NCBI GenBank assembly: GCA_013396635.1
Contig: WBMW01000212.1
Location: 248,001 to 312,000, forward strand
Reading direction: 5' to 3'
Source of the DNA: Penelope pileata
Lineage: Eukaryota > Chordata > Aves > Galliformes > Cracidae
DNA: 64,000 nt
Positions 9,805 through 19,785 of this stretch are shown piece by piece; position 1 is the first letter of the stretch, and each line of letters starts with the position of its first letter. The notes beneath the pieces are model-generated. The model was not told where the DNA came from. It was given only the letters and a program-made list of their open reading frames with translations, and ran no database searches. The translations under genes and the position numbers were made by a program.

Positions 9805-9905
9805 GTGTGGTGCTTGATAATGCCACTGATTTTCAACTGACCTTGATCAAGTCACCTGTTTAAACCTATGCTTTAGTATGTAAATAAGAATGGAAGTCAG
9901 AGGGA
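9805..9905 (+). mobile_element. MIR-like ancient SINE core (weak)
   Basis: The order of blocks resembles a MIR/CORE-SINE: GCCACTGA, then TGACCTTGATCAAGTCACCT, then a TTAAACCT...CTTTAGTATGTAAATAAGAATGG run matching the usual ACCTTGGGCAAGTCAC...CTCAGTTTCC...TCTGTAAAATGGGG order. Divergence is high, as expected for a Mesozoic element in a bird. Confidence 0.4.
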
Positions 9906-11524
9906 AAACAATGTGGATGGTATAATAAAATTGTATTGAGGACTACATGGCCTAAACAGAGAAGCCCTGGGCTTGATTTTTCATAATTAACGTGTTTGAA
10001 GTGCGCGTATTTTCCTGAAATTACGTTTCAAGAACAGTAAGGGCGCAAAGGGACAAACAACAGAAAAAGGACAGGCAGAACAGAAAAGGACAAATTATCA
10101 CAGCCACCTTAGTTTAGATGAATAGCTGGTATCCTATAACTCAGCCTCTGACTAACAGTAGGCAGCTGGAATTACTACCAAACATAGAAACTGTGAAATG
10201 TTAAAATACGTCTATAGGAGTTGGAAATTTCCCCAAATCAAGCTGCAAGGATTTTAAATGAGAAAAACAGAATAGTGACTTTTTAAAAATTTTTGCTTAA
10301 ATGATTTCAGTATGACCTTGGAACTTTACAGTCAGAGAGATCAAATTCTTCTGAGCAATATTAAAACACCTTAATCCACCAACTCATCTGCAAATGCTAC
10401 CTCATTCACTATACTAATTTCATTTCTACAAAAAATGAGGGATTGGATTCCTCAAATTTACTGTCTTCTTTAGCACAAAATACCCATTCCTACATCTGAG
10501 TGAGATGGAGATCTTCTGAAAAATAACACTCATTAAATGACCCATTGCTTGGAAAGGGACTCAGTTGAGCAGAATTAACATTATAAAAGCAACCTCAGAT
10601 ATGGGTATTATTTCCTGTCTTTGGAATATGAATCTCTTGATATGCTCCTAATGTAGCCTTTCTCTTGCCTGAGTGGTTTAAAATGCTAAATCACAATGAA
10701 GCAAATACAGTTTTCAATTTGTATAGATTTCTTATTGTTGCTGGATCATTCCACATTTCCAAGCGCTAAGCATAAAGGAATAGAATTCAAATTTATAACT
10801 CATATTAGCTACTCTGGCCAGGAGCAATTCCATATTTTAACATTATAGCTTGTTTTCAGTGACACTAGTTGGTCTCTGCTGCTTTCCTACTTGAATGTAT
10901 ATCAGAAAATGTTATAGGAAAGTGTGACTGTTTTAGTACCAGACTATATCAGATGTTTATTTAAATTTTTAATTTATTTTTTTACCTTTGACTTCATAAT
11001 TCTTTTAAGCTCATGCATACTTTCATCTTTCAGAAGTTCAACCTTATGACAAATGAACTTAAAATGGGGATATTTTATTTTCAGTACTGCACTGGCCCAG
11101 TCTGGCATGTAATGAACCTAGCTGTTTTTCTAGGTTCATAACACAACATTTGTATGTGTGTTTCTATTACTTTTATTTTTGCAATTATCACCAGAAAAAT
11201 ACAAATGAAAAACAATATTCAATCTTAGTTTAAGAATTACTTGTAGTTATAACCCATACTAACTCCATGTCTCCCTACTGCTTAAAAAAGTAGAAATAAA
11301 AAATCACTGACAGAAAAACCTGCATCTGTAGAGAAGGAAAGGAAAAAATCCACAAGAAATTTTTTACTCTCTATAAATATTGTCAGTTGTGATTCCAATA
11401 AAAAGATAATCAACTAATAAGAAACAGTTATACATTTTTGTTTGAACTTTTTATTTGGTTTTTGGTTGGAACTCTGGTGTGTGCAGGATGAGCTGCCTGT
11501 AGCTGTCAGGCCTGGAGGGGCTCA
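9906..11524. other. No gene recognised
   Basis: AT-rich unique-looking sequence. A perfect small hairpin lies at 11112-11139. No exon or repeat family is identified. Confidence 0.5.
11112..11139. repeat. Perfect 10-bp-stem hairpin
   Basis: ATGAACCTAG at 11112-11121 is exactly inverted at 11130-11139, with a T-rich 8-base loop. No U-run or gene context; function unknown. Confidence 0.5.
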
Positions 11525-11645
11525 GACTTTTGGGCCTGATCTGGGGTTTGATACATGGTGCTGTGGGCATTGCAAAGGTTTCCCGTATCTCAGTTTCCAC
11601 ATCTGCTAAAACAGAGACAGTCATGGTTTAGCTACTGACTGATTT
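11525..11645 (+). mobile_element. Possible MIR-like fragment (very weak)
   Basis: TCTCAGTTTCCACATCTGC followed by TAAAACAGAGACAGTCATGG resembles the second half of MIR. The support is short, so this is only a suggestion. Confidence 0.25.
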
Positions 11646-11929
11646 CATAGGTCAATGAGTATTTGCTTGTCCCCCTCTCTTCCTGGCATGTGGTTGGGAA
11701 TTATTTCTGTCACTGCTCTGTGCAACTCATTCCAAGTGATGGAGTCCCTGGCTCATTTTCAGAGGTGCTGAGTGTTGCCTGTTCTTGCTGGCTTGGTTTG
11801 AAGGCATGAGACCTGTAAGGGCTTAGGAAACTTGGAAGCTGCTTCTGTTCTGCTCTGGTGCAGGAAATTAAACAGTTTTAAATTATCAGCTTTGGATAAC
11901 CTGTGTCCGACAGGTTTAAAGACACTGTT

Positions 11930-12463
11930 GAGGAGCTTGACTATTAATGCTGATTTTCAGTATCTCAGAGGAAGTTCCAAGAGAGCAAAAGAAATTTAAC
12001 ATGTCCATATTTAAAAAGAATAAAAGAAATGATCCAGGTAATTAGAAGCCTGTCAGTGTAACATAAATCCTTGGAAAAATAATGGAACAGCTAATACAAG
12101 ACTGAATTAATACAGAATTAAAAGATAGAAGCATAATTAATGCCAATTCATTCGTGTTTATGGAAAACGATCCCATCAAAAAACCTTCACATTATTTTTT
12201 CTGTAATTTTGGTTGGTTAAAGGATGAAAATATTGTTGTACAATATTCAAACTTCTTTACTTAAAACAAGATGGAAAATCCTTATGAAAAATCTAGAAGA
12301 TGACAAAATCACCATGACACATTAAAAGCATTAAAAACTGATGAGGTCTTATTTTAGCCTTTGAAGAGGTGTCTCCAAAGCAGCCCTACAGAGTTCAGAC
12401 CTTCTGTGCTTCTGTCAGTGACCTGAAAAAATGGAGTTATCATTGAAAAAGTTTACACATGAC
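11930..12463 (+). mobile_element. Ancient CR1/L3-like LINE fragment (RT region)
   Basis: A decayed LINE frame on the + strand. The stretch around 12010-12110 (GATCCAGG, ATTAGAAGCCTGTCAGT, AATAATGGAACAGCTAAT) matches the order of the RT segment usually translated NYRPVSLT...GKIMEQ in CR1-like elements. The stretch around 12380-12460 resembles the region just before the FADD box. It is full of stops and much older than the CR1 directly downstream, which appears inserted in or at the edge of it. Confidence 0.55.
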
Positions 12464-13895
12464 TAAAATGGAAAATAGTAATAAAATGGATGAGGTTGCC
12501 AAGCCACTATCCATCATATTTGAAAGGTCATGGCAGTCTGGTGAAGTTCCCACTGACTGGAAAAGGGGGAACATAACCCCCATTTTCAAGAAGGGGAAAA
12601 AAGAAGATCCTGGAAACTACAGGCCGCTCAGCCTCACCTCTGTGCCTGGCAAGATCATGGAGCAGATCCTCCTGAAGGCTCTACTAAGGCACGTGGAAAA
12701 TCGAGAGGAGGTGATTGGCGGCAACCAACATGGCTTCACCAAGGGCAAATCGTGCCTGACAAATCTGGTGGCCTTCTATGATGGAGTCACAGCAACAGTG
12801 GATAAAGGGAGGGCAACCGATGTCATCTACCTGGACTTGTGCAAGGCGTTTGACACTGTCCCGCACAGTACCCTGGTTGATAAACTGGATAAATATGGGT
12901 TTGATGGACGAACCACTCGCTGGATAAGGAACTGGCTGGATGGCCGCACTCAGAGAGTGGCGGTCAATGGCTCAGTGTCTGAATGGAGACCAGTGACGAG
13001 TGGTGTTCCTCAGGGATCGGTACTGGGACCAGTGCTGTTTAACATCTTTGTCGGTGACATGGACAGTGGGATCGAATGCACCCTCAGCAAGTTTGCAGAT
13101 GATGCCAAGCTGTGTGGTGCAGTCGACACGCCAGAGGGAAGGGATGCCATCCAGAGGGACCTGGACAGGCTTGAGAGGTGGGCCCATGCCAACCTCATGA
13201 AATTCAACAAAGCCAAGTGCAAGGTCCTGCACCTGGGTCGGAGCAATCCCAAGTACACATACAGGCTGGGCGGAGAATGGCTTGAGAGTAGCCCTGAGGA
13301 GAGGGACTTGGGGGTGTGTGTTGACGAGAAACTCAACATGAGCCGGCAGTGTGCGCTTGCAGCCCAGAAGGCCAACCGCATCCTGGGCTGCATCAAGAGA
13401 AGTGTGGCCAGCAGGTCGAGGGAGGTGATTCTGCCCCTCTACTCTGCTCTCGTGAGACCTCACCTGGAGTATTGTGTCCAGTTCTGGGGCCCCCAACACA
13501 AGAAGGATGTGGAGCTGTTGGAGCGGGTCCAGAGGAGGGCCACGAGGATGATCAGAGGGCTGGAGCACCTCCCCTACGAGGACAGGCTGAGAGAGTTAGG
13601 ACTCTTCAGCCTGGAGAAGAGAAGGCTGCGGGGGGACCTGATAGCAGCCTTCCAGTACCTGAAGGGGGCCTACAGGAAAGCTGGGGAGGGGCTTTTTACA
13701 AGGATAGATAATGACAGAACAAGGGGTAATGGTTATAAACTGGAAGAGGGTAGATTTAGGCTGGATATAAGGAAGAAATTCTTCACTGTGAGGGTGGTGA
13801 GACACTGGAACAGGTTGCCCAGGGAAGTCGTTGATGCCCCCTCCCTGGAAGTATTCAAAGCCAGGCTGGATGGGGCTTTGGGCAACCTGGTCTAG
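12459..13895 (+). CDS. CR1 ORF2 fragment: reverse transcriptase (478 codons, open)
   Basis: An uninterrupted frame whose first 10 or so codons come from flanking DNA; CR1 sequence begins near DEVAKPLS (residue 11). RT blocks in order are NYRPLSLT (residues 53-60), HGFTKGKSC (91-99), YLDLCKAFDTVPH with the first catalytic Asp (124-136), GVPQGSVLGPVLFNIF (182-197), and KFADD with the paired catalytic Asp (211-215). Then follow the C-terminal CR1 segments MSRQCALAAQKANRILG, VILPLYSALVRPHLEYC and RHWNRLPREVV. It stops at the expected CR1 stop, GNLV. The endonuclease is absent and there is no promoter, so it is not an autonomous gene; the ATG at 12459 is fortuitous. A retrotransposon remnant, not a host protein. 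Confidence 0.9.
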   Translation: MTKMENSNKMDEVAKPLSIIFERSWQSGEVPTDWKRGNITPIFKKGKKEDPGNYRPLSLTSVPGKIMEQILLKALLRHVENREEVIGGNQHGFTKGKSCLTNLVAFYDGVTATVDKGRATDVIYLDLCKAFDTVPHSTLVDKLDKYGFDGRTTRWIRNWLDGRTQRVAVNGSVSEWRPVTSGVPQGSVLGPVLFNIFVGDMDSGIECTLSKFADDAKLCGAVDTPEGRDAIQRDLDRLERWAHANLMKFNKAKCKVLHLGRSNPKYTYRLGGEWLESSPEERDLGVCVDEKLNMSRQCALAAQKANRILGCIKRSVASRSREVILPLYSALVRPHLEYCVQFWGPQHKKDVELLERVQRRATRMIRGLEHLPYEDRLRELGLFSLEKRRLRGDLIAAFQYLKGAYRKAGEGLFTRIDNDRTRGNGYKLEEGRFRLDIRKKFFTVRVVRHWNRLPREVVDAPSLEVFKARLDGALGNLV

Positions 13896-13991
13896 TGGGC
13901 GGTGTCCTTGCCCATGGCAGGGGTGTTGGAACAAGATGATCTCTAAGGTCCCTTCCAACCTGAACCATTCTATGATTCTATGATTCTATGA
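12488..13991 (+). mobile_element. Young 5'-truncated CR1 LINE with open RT frame
   Basis: About 1.5 kb of CR1, truncated at the 5' end as usual for target-primed insertion and ending in three ATTCTATG-type octamers at about 13967-13990. The endonuclease domain and ORF1 are missing. The 3' UTR is short and includes the GGTCCCTTCCAACC block. The intact coding remnant and tail suggest recent activity of this CR1 subfamily in the host lineage. Confidence 0.95.
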
Positions 13992-16900
13992 AAATTAAGA
14001 TGCCAGAGCACACATCCAAAAATATCAGGCTGCTGTAGCCAGCAGGGAAGAAATAAACAAGGTATACTACAAACTTTATTGTCACATGTGTAGTAACCTA
14101 AACTACCGTTCCCTTTTTGGTGACAGCACACTATTAGATCAGTTTTCTTCCTGATGACTCTGAGAAGTGGTGCACAGTCGTGGTGCAAGATCTGCGGAGC
14201 TGAGCTCCAGCGAGATCCTCTGGCAGCAATGCCGAAACCTCCTCTGAAGAGCTGGTTCCAGTCCTTCCCCTACAATGGGAATAGGGGCTGTGAGTTCTCC
14301 CTGAATCCTTTCCAGGAGCAGTCAGTTAATGACACGAAGCTGGACGTGGGAAATAGCTGGAATTTGGATAGTTTAGCTTAGCCAAATGGAAAATTTGTGA
14401 CTTGATGCAGATGTTGCTGGGAGGCTTTTTAATTTAGCGGGTAAAGATACAGCAAGGTCCTGGACCAGAAAGTTTTAAGAATTCAAACCAGATTTAAAGC
14501 ACACGTATACATTATTCTGCGAGGCACAAGATATTCATTCAGTCCCAGATGAAAATAAAAATATATTCAGGTAACAAGAAAATAACTTTTGTGTTTCTTC
14601 TTAATCCCTTTTTGCAGCATATGACATACTTTCCAGCAGAAATTTCTGTTAAATCCATTCATATCAATGTTGAAAAGATTCTCTGATGCAGCAAATTTTG
14701 ACAGTTCTATTTTTTTCAAAGTTGTCTAATCATTTCACTTCGTGGACTTGAGATTGTTCTCAGCCAAAAAGGTTATGGCATCATTTAGAATTTACTTTCA
14801 AAAGCTGCTGAAGATAAACAAGACATCTGCCAAAACATGTCAGTTGAATTGGATCACACATATTTCACTCTTTGCAAAGTATGCCTTCCTTTTCTGAGGT
14901 TTATCCTAGTTGCAGAGGACGGACTAGTTTGCCAGAACTGCTGCAACAAGTACATCTGAAATACTCAAAAAGTCACCCAAACATGAAATCATGCAAAACA
15001 CTGAATTGTTCTCACCTTTTTTTCCAGCATAGGCTTCTAAATTTGCTGTCAGAAATCACATATCTGTGCATTCATTACCATGTGAGTTTACTGCCTATTA
15101 TCTTATACTTGCTGGTGGATTTAGTTTTTCTTTCCCTTGGTACTCAAGACTTGATGATTGCTCTGACATTTTAAAAACACTTTGATAGAAGTATTTTCCT
15201 TCTGAATTTGTCTCTTTTGACTTTCTGGCTTAGTTCTAGCTCTATCTATGTTTTCTGTTATTGAATTTCTGTTCACTGTACAGATTGCATTAGACTGACC
15301 GAATCATTACAGAACTGTCCCTATTCATAGGCAAAAGTCTTCACTAAAATTAGGTTTGTTATTTTTTTTTTCCTACAGTTTATTTATTGAGGTTTGTGTG
15401 ATTCTTTCTCCATTTTCTCTTAAGTGGGCCTGACCAGCATCCTCTGAGAATTCTGGACACTAAAACTGAACTTATTACCGAAGCAGCAGTCACACAAATG
15501 ACAGAGCATAGGGTTCCTATAGGGTGAAACAGGTGTTTTCACTTGGAGTGTGTAAATTATATTCGAAGTCAGGCCACAGTATCACTCTAAGCAATCATTC
15601 CTAGCTAATTATTTACCAAAGCTTCTAATACCTCCCCTAAAACACTGATTCCTGGTACAGGCTACCACCTCTTGGAAGCATGATTTACAGTTTTTTGTTT
15701 TGAGAGGGTGTGTTACAGTTTGTTGTTCTTAAATTTGTTTCAGTGTCTACATCCAGATTACTCAGCATGCCTTGTAGCAGCAGACTGTTGTTTTGTTACC
15801 TATGACTTTCCTCAGCTTTGTCAGACCTGAAATGTATCAGAGATAGCTTTGTGCTTTCCCTCCAGGCTATATGAAGTATTTTATAGGAGAGTACATTGTG
15901 GTTTTAGTAACTGATCATGCTTGCAAGAGTTTGGCTTTTTATATTTCCGAAGAAAACTTTGCTTCTTCTTGATTCTGTTAGTGGCATCCAAGCGTTTTGT
16001 CATGGATTCTTTTTAGTTTTTTAGTGTTCTTTCTATAATCAGGATAGTGCCTATGTTTTAGCTGGAGGAAATATTGAATATTCTCTGGAGCTGAAACCCA
16101 GTTATACATTCCTTGCATAGTACTAACTTCAGTCTTAATAACTTCAGCCTTTCAGCCTTTTAGAAACCTGCACAACTGAAAGAATCACTATTTTGGGCAT
16201 CACTACTATGATCATAATTCATCTTTGGGATTTTATATATAATCAATATCAACATTGACCCCTACAAACAAGGCTTTTCCGTAAGGGGAAAAAGAAAGAA
16301 CATAAAACACAACATTTAAAATGATCTTTTAGCCTCACAAATCCTCATTTCCTGAAATGGTTGGCAATGTGTGGTTCTTACTCAACTATTCTAAATCAGA
16401 CATTCTAATGGAGGCTTAACTTTAAGGACTTATTTTGGTTTTTCTCTTTATTTTCAAAACTTGCATGCATAACAATACCGGTCAGATATTTCATTATGTT
16501 AGACAAAATGACTCCTATGTTGAAGTAAATGGCAGAGCAAATATAAAGCTTGTATCAGGTTAATAACCTTAGCTGGGACCTAGGTGAAATGCATCCTGTC
16601 GTTGGTCATGTCACAATATTTCTTGTAAAAGTCTTGATTGAGTCATGGAGACTTAAGGGTGGATTTTTGTAAAGGTATGTTGAGATCTCAGCAGCATGTG
16701 AAGATGTCTGAAAAAGTTTTGAGTGATTTGCCCCCTACCAGCAACCAGTCAGCATGATTTCCACGTGGTAAATGGTGTAACTTCATTCACATGGGAGGCG
16801 TCAGCAGGAACTGTGAAAGACAAGGATGTGTCAGATCACAGTTCACTTTGTTTCTGGTCTAGTGGAAGCTCCTCCCTTCACCTCTGGTTACCATAGCAGT

Positions 16901-17085
16901 CTTCAGTGCAGTGCTGAAGTTCTTCAGAGAAATCTTCAGAGAAATGGTAAGGTGATCAGCACTGGAGGCAGGGAAATCTCTGATCTCATACTTGACTGGT
17001 TGGAAAGTTCCCTGATGAGTATGGCAGTATTGCAGCTTTTAGCTGTGCTTTACAAGTGCTATAGATACTCATCCAGAAAAACACG
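13992..17085. other. No gene recognised
   Basis: About 3.1 kb of mostly AT-rich sequence with T-rich runs near 15361-15375. Short frames at 14154-14381 (+), 14872-15174 (+) and 16826-17092 (+) show no domain, signal or codon pattern that I can defend. A somewhat GC-richer patch at 14150-14350 could be an old repeat, unidentified. Confidence 0.5.
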
Positions 17086-17672
17086 AAGGTAACTCTGAAA
17101 GTAATGCCTCCCACTTATTTCCATGAAAAATACAACATGTACAAAGAACATAATAACACTATTTGAGAGAGCAATTTCTCAGCTACAAAACACTATTTTT
17201 CAGCACAGTTTCCACCATTAGCTGTGCATTTTTGCCAGTGATGAACAAGAGCCTGCATGCCACGCTCGTTAAAATCTGCTCAAGCAGAGGTGACCACTGT
17301 TTCACAGCTGCTGTGACAGTGCCATTGCTGAAACGCACCACCCACCACCTCACTGTGCTCATATCCACTGTTTGGTCTCCATAAAATGTTCAGCAATTGT
17401 TGATGAATGTCAATGGGTACAACTTTTTCCACGTGGAGGAATTCAGTTCCACACCTTTACTTCATATGCACTTCCATGTCAGATGCCATTGTGTCAGACT
17501 GCCCCTCTTCTGCCATCTGTTGCACAGCAACAAAATGTAATGGAATATCGGTGAGAAGGTTCAACCTCTACTGCCATACCACCAGTGTCCTCCTCTGATG
17601 TCATGGGATGTTGTAATAAAACAGGAGGCAACATAGTAAAATAGGAGGCATTACTTTCAGAGCAGCCTTCAT
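17086..17672 (-). mobile_element. Galluhop-like mariner transposon, internally deleted
   Basis: Terminal inverted repeats of the form GAAGG...CTCTGAAAGTAATGCCTCC lie at 17086-17112 and, inverted, at about 17642-17672. On the - strand the interior holds both ends of a mariner transposase: an N-terminal piece (MSTVRWWVVRFSNG, within 17368-17183) and, in another frame, a C-terminal piece (GMQALVHHWQKCTANGG). The catalytic core between them is missing, leaving about 590 bp where full-length mariners are about 1.3 kb, so the copy is non-autonomous. The flanking TA duplication is not intact. The ends resemble Galluhop (Mariner1_GG) of chicken from memory. Confidence 0.85.
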
Positions 17673-17689
17673 ATACAATGAATTTAAAG

Positions 17690-18053
17690 AATGGTTGAGT
17701 TTGGCTGGGACCTCTGGGTCCATCTGATCCCACCTGTGCTCCAGCAGGGCCACCCAGAGCAGGTGGCCCAGACCCATGTCCAGGCAGCTTCTGAAGATCC
17801 CCAAGGAGGAGACCCCACAGCCTCTGGGCAGCCTATGCCAGTGCTCCGGCACCTGCACAGCACAGCAGTGCTCCTGGTGCTCGGAGAGATCCTTCTCTGC
17901 TCCAGTTTGTGCCCACTGCCTCTTGTCCTGGCACTGGGCACCACTGAACCACAGAGCCTGACTCCATCCTCTCTGCATCCTTCCTTCAAGTATTTATGTA
18001 CATACATTACTGAGATCCCCCTGAGCCTCCTTTTCTCCAGGCAGAGTTTCCCT
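17690..18053 (-). mobile_element. CR1 LINE 3' fragment, older subfamily
   Basis: Read on the - strand: LCLEKRRLRGISV (from about 18050), then a decayed region with TRGSGHKLEQ and CRSTGIGCPEAVGSPPWGSSEAAW, the typical C-terminus and 3' UTR order of CR1. The 3' end lies against the mariner and the octamer tail is not clear. Long overlapping frames on both strands here are remnants of the CR1 and its antisense. Confidence 0.8.
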
Positions 18054-19639
18054 GGTTGTGATCTAACACCAGCTGAGGTGGTCAATTTCGATGACAAATG
18101 AAAGGTCAATTCCCTCAGAGCCAGAAAGTTTTCTGCTCCAGACCGAAGCTGATAAGGTGAATTTAGTACAACCTAACAGTACAAAATACAGATCAGGGAT
18201 CTGGCAAAGGAGCAGGTAGAAATAAAACTGCTGGTAACCTGAGAGTGATGATGATCAGTGAGCAACTGGCTGTGAAGTGCTCTGAAATGCATAAAAAGTG
18301 AGAAACTGGGAGACAGGCAGGAAAGGAGCATTTATCTCTATCTGTTGAGCTTCAGTATAGTTGTTTTTAAAAAAAAATAAAAAAAATCTTCCATGAATAA
18401 AAAGTACTGATTTAAGTTTGCAAATCAAACTTTAATTTAAAGTAGGGCTATATCTGAGGCTTGCTGGAGAGAAATCCCGGTAACACCAATAGAAAGACTC
18501 CCATTGACACAGCAGGGTTTTGTTTCTTTATTGGCTTGAATTGTATGTAAGAAAGAAAGGTCTTGTTTGAACTTTCATTCTGCGTAAATGTTAATGCATT
18601 TAAGAACACCTTGTCTACATTTTAGCTCATTGAAGATCCTTTGAGGGTGTTTTACTTAAGTTTCTAAAATATTCTCATTACGTTTATTAAAATGCATCTC
18701 ATAGAACATTTTTATATGTTGAAAAGGAGCATTTGTCCCTACATACAGTAGTAATCCAAATGCTAGTGTTTATAATTTATCTATTCTCTACTGACACCAG
18801 AATTTCTCTTGAAAATATTCTTTAACTTACTTAAAACCTTTCAGCTTTTACTCTACGTGCATGTAACATGGTTTCAGTCCCTTTGTGCACTGAAGGCTCG
18901 TGCTGACTGCTGTGGTATTTAGTATTCCACCACTCTTCTTGTATAGCGCTGTTCTTGTATGTCCTCATTTGCTGCTGTAATCTGCTCTTCTGGATAACTT
19001 ATGGGAGTTTTCAAATATCCTGAATGTGTTTCCAAAACAAGAGGACCACATGGAAGTGTAGCATTCTCAGAAGGACAATCTGCGCTTAAACAGAAAGCCT
19101 GTGACACAAACACAATGCATCTAAAAATAAAAGGAGGAATGAGGTCATTTTGTGATATTTCGATAGCCTCTATTCCTGTTCCAGCAGCCTGAGTTGAAGA
19201 CAGAGCAGCAGATTTAAGTTCACTTTCCTTTCTTCTAGAATTGGGAGTCCCTTCAGTACAGGCCCCCATAGCAGCTGCTTTGCCCCAGCTTGAAACCTGC
19301 TAAGGGAGCTCGGAACTGGTGCTTCTGCTGGCAGATGGGAATCCTCTGTGGAAAAATGTGGACTTCAGTGATTTTGCATCACTTGCTCCCTGTCTCCATG
19401 TCCAGGATGTTTTGGAGAAGTGAATAGAACAGAAGCCTCAGTTAGGCTCTGGTGACCCAGTCCCAGGGCTGCCCCATCCAGTGCTGGAGCCCTCTTTTCT
19501 TGTTCACAGTGCTGGCTCTGGGGTGCCATAGCCCGTACCTGCCTTTCTGTTCAGCAATATCTGTTCCAGAAACACTTGCAGCACATTTTCCAAGTCTTTC
19601 CTGGGATTTGTTCCTGTCTCCAAATCATCAGCATCACTC
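18054..19639. other. No gene recognised
   Basis: AT-rich sequence with an A-rich run at 18367-18387 and a GC-richer patch at about 19200-19530. Short frames (18919-19269 on -, 19452-19643 on +) are not supported by any domain or splice context. Confidence 0.5.
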
Positions 19640-19785
19640 TTGAATCATAAATCACAGAATCTTTTGAGTTGGAAGGGACCTTAAAGACCATCCAGTTCCA
19701 ACCCCTCTGCCCTGGACAGGGATGCCTCCCACTAGATCGGGTTGACCAGGGCCCCATCCAGCCTGACCTTGAACGCTTTCAGGGA
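19640..19785 (-). mobile_element. CR1 3'-terminal fragment
   Basis: On the - strand the order is TTCAAGGTCAGGCTGGATGG, GGTTGGAACTGGATGG, CTTTAAGGTCCCTTCCAAC and a decayed tail (ATTCTGTGATTTATGATT). Only about 145 bases of the 3' end are kept. Confidence 0.85.

Noticed and set aside
12972..13568. 198-codon open frame on the - strand
   Set aside because: It is the antisense of the CR1 reverse-transcriptase frame and has no features of its own.
17684..18109. Overlapping 125-141-codon frames on both strands
   Set aside because: They lie over a decayed CR1 3' region; only the CR1-derived words are meaningful.
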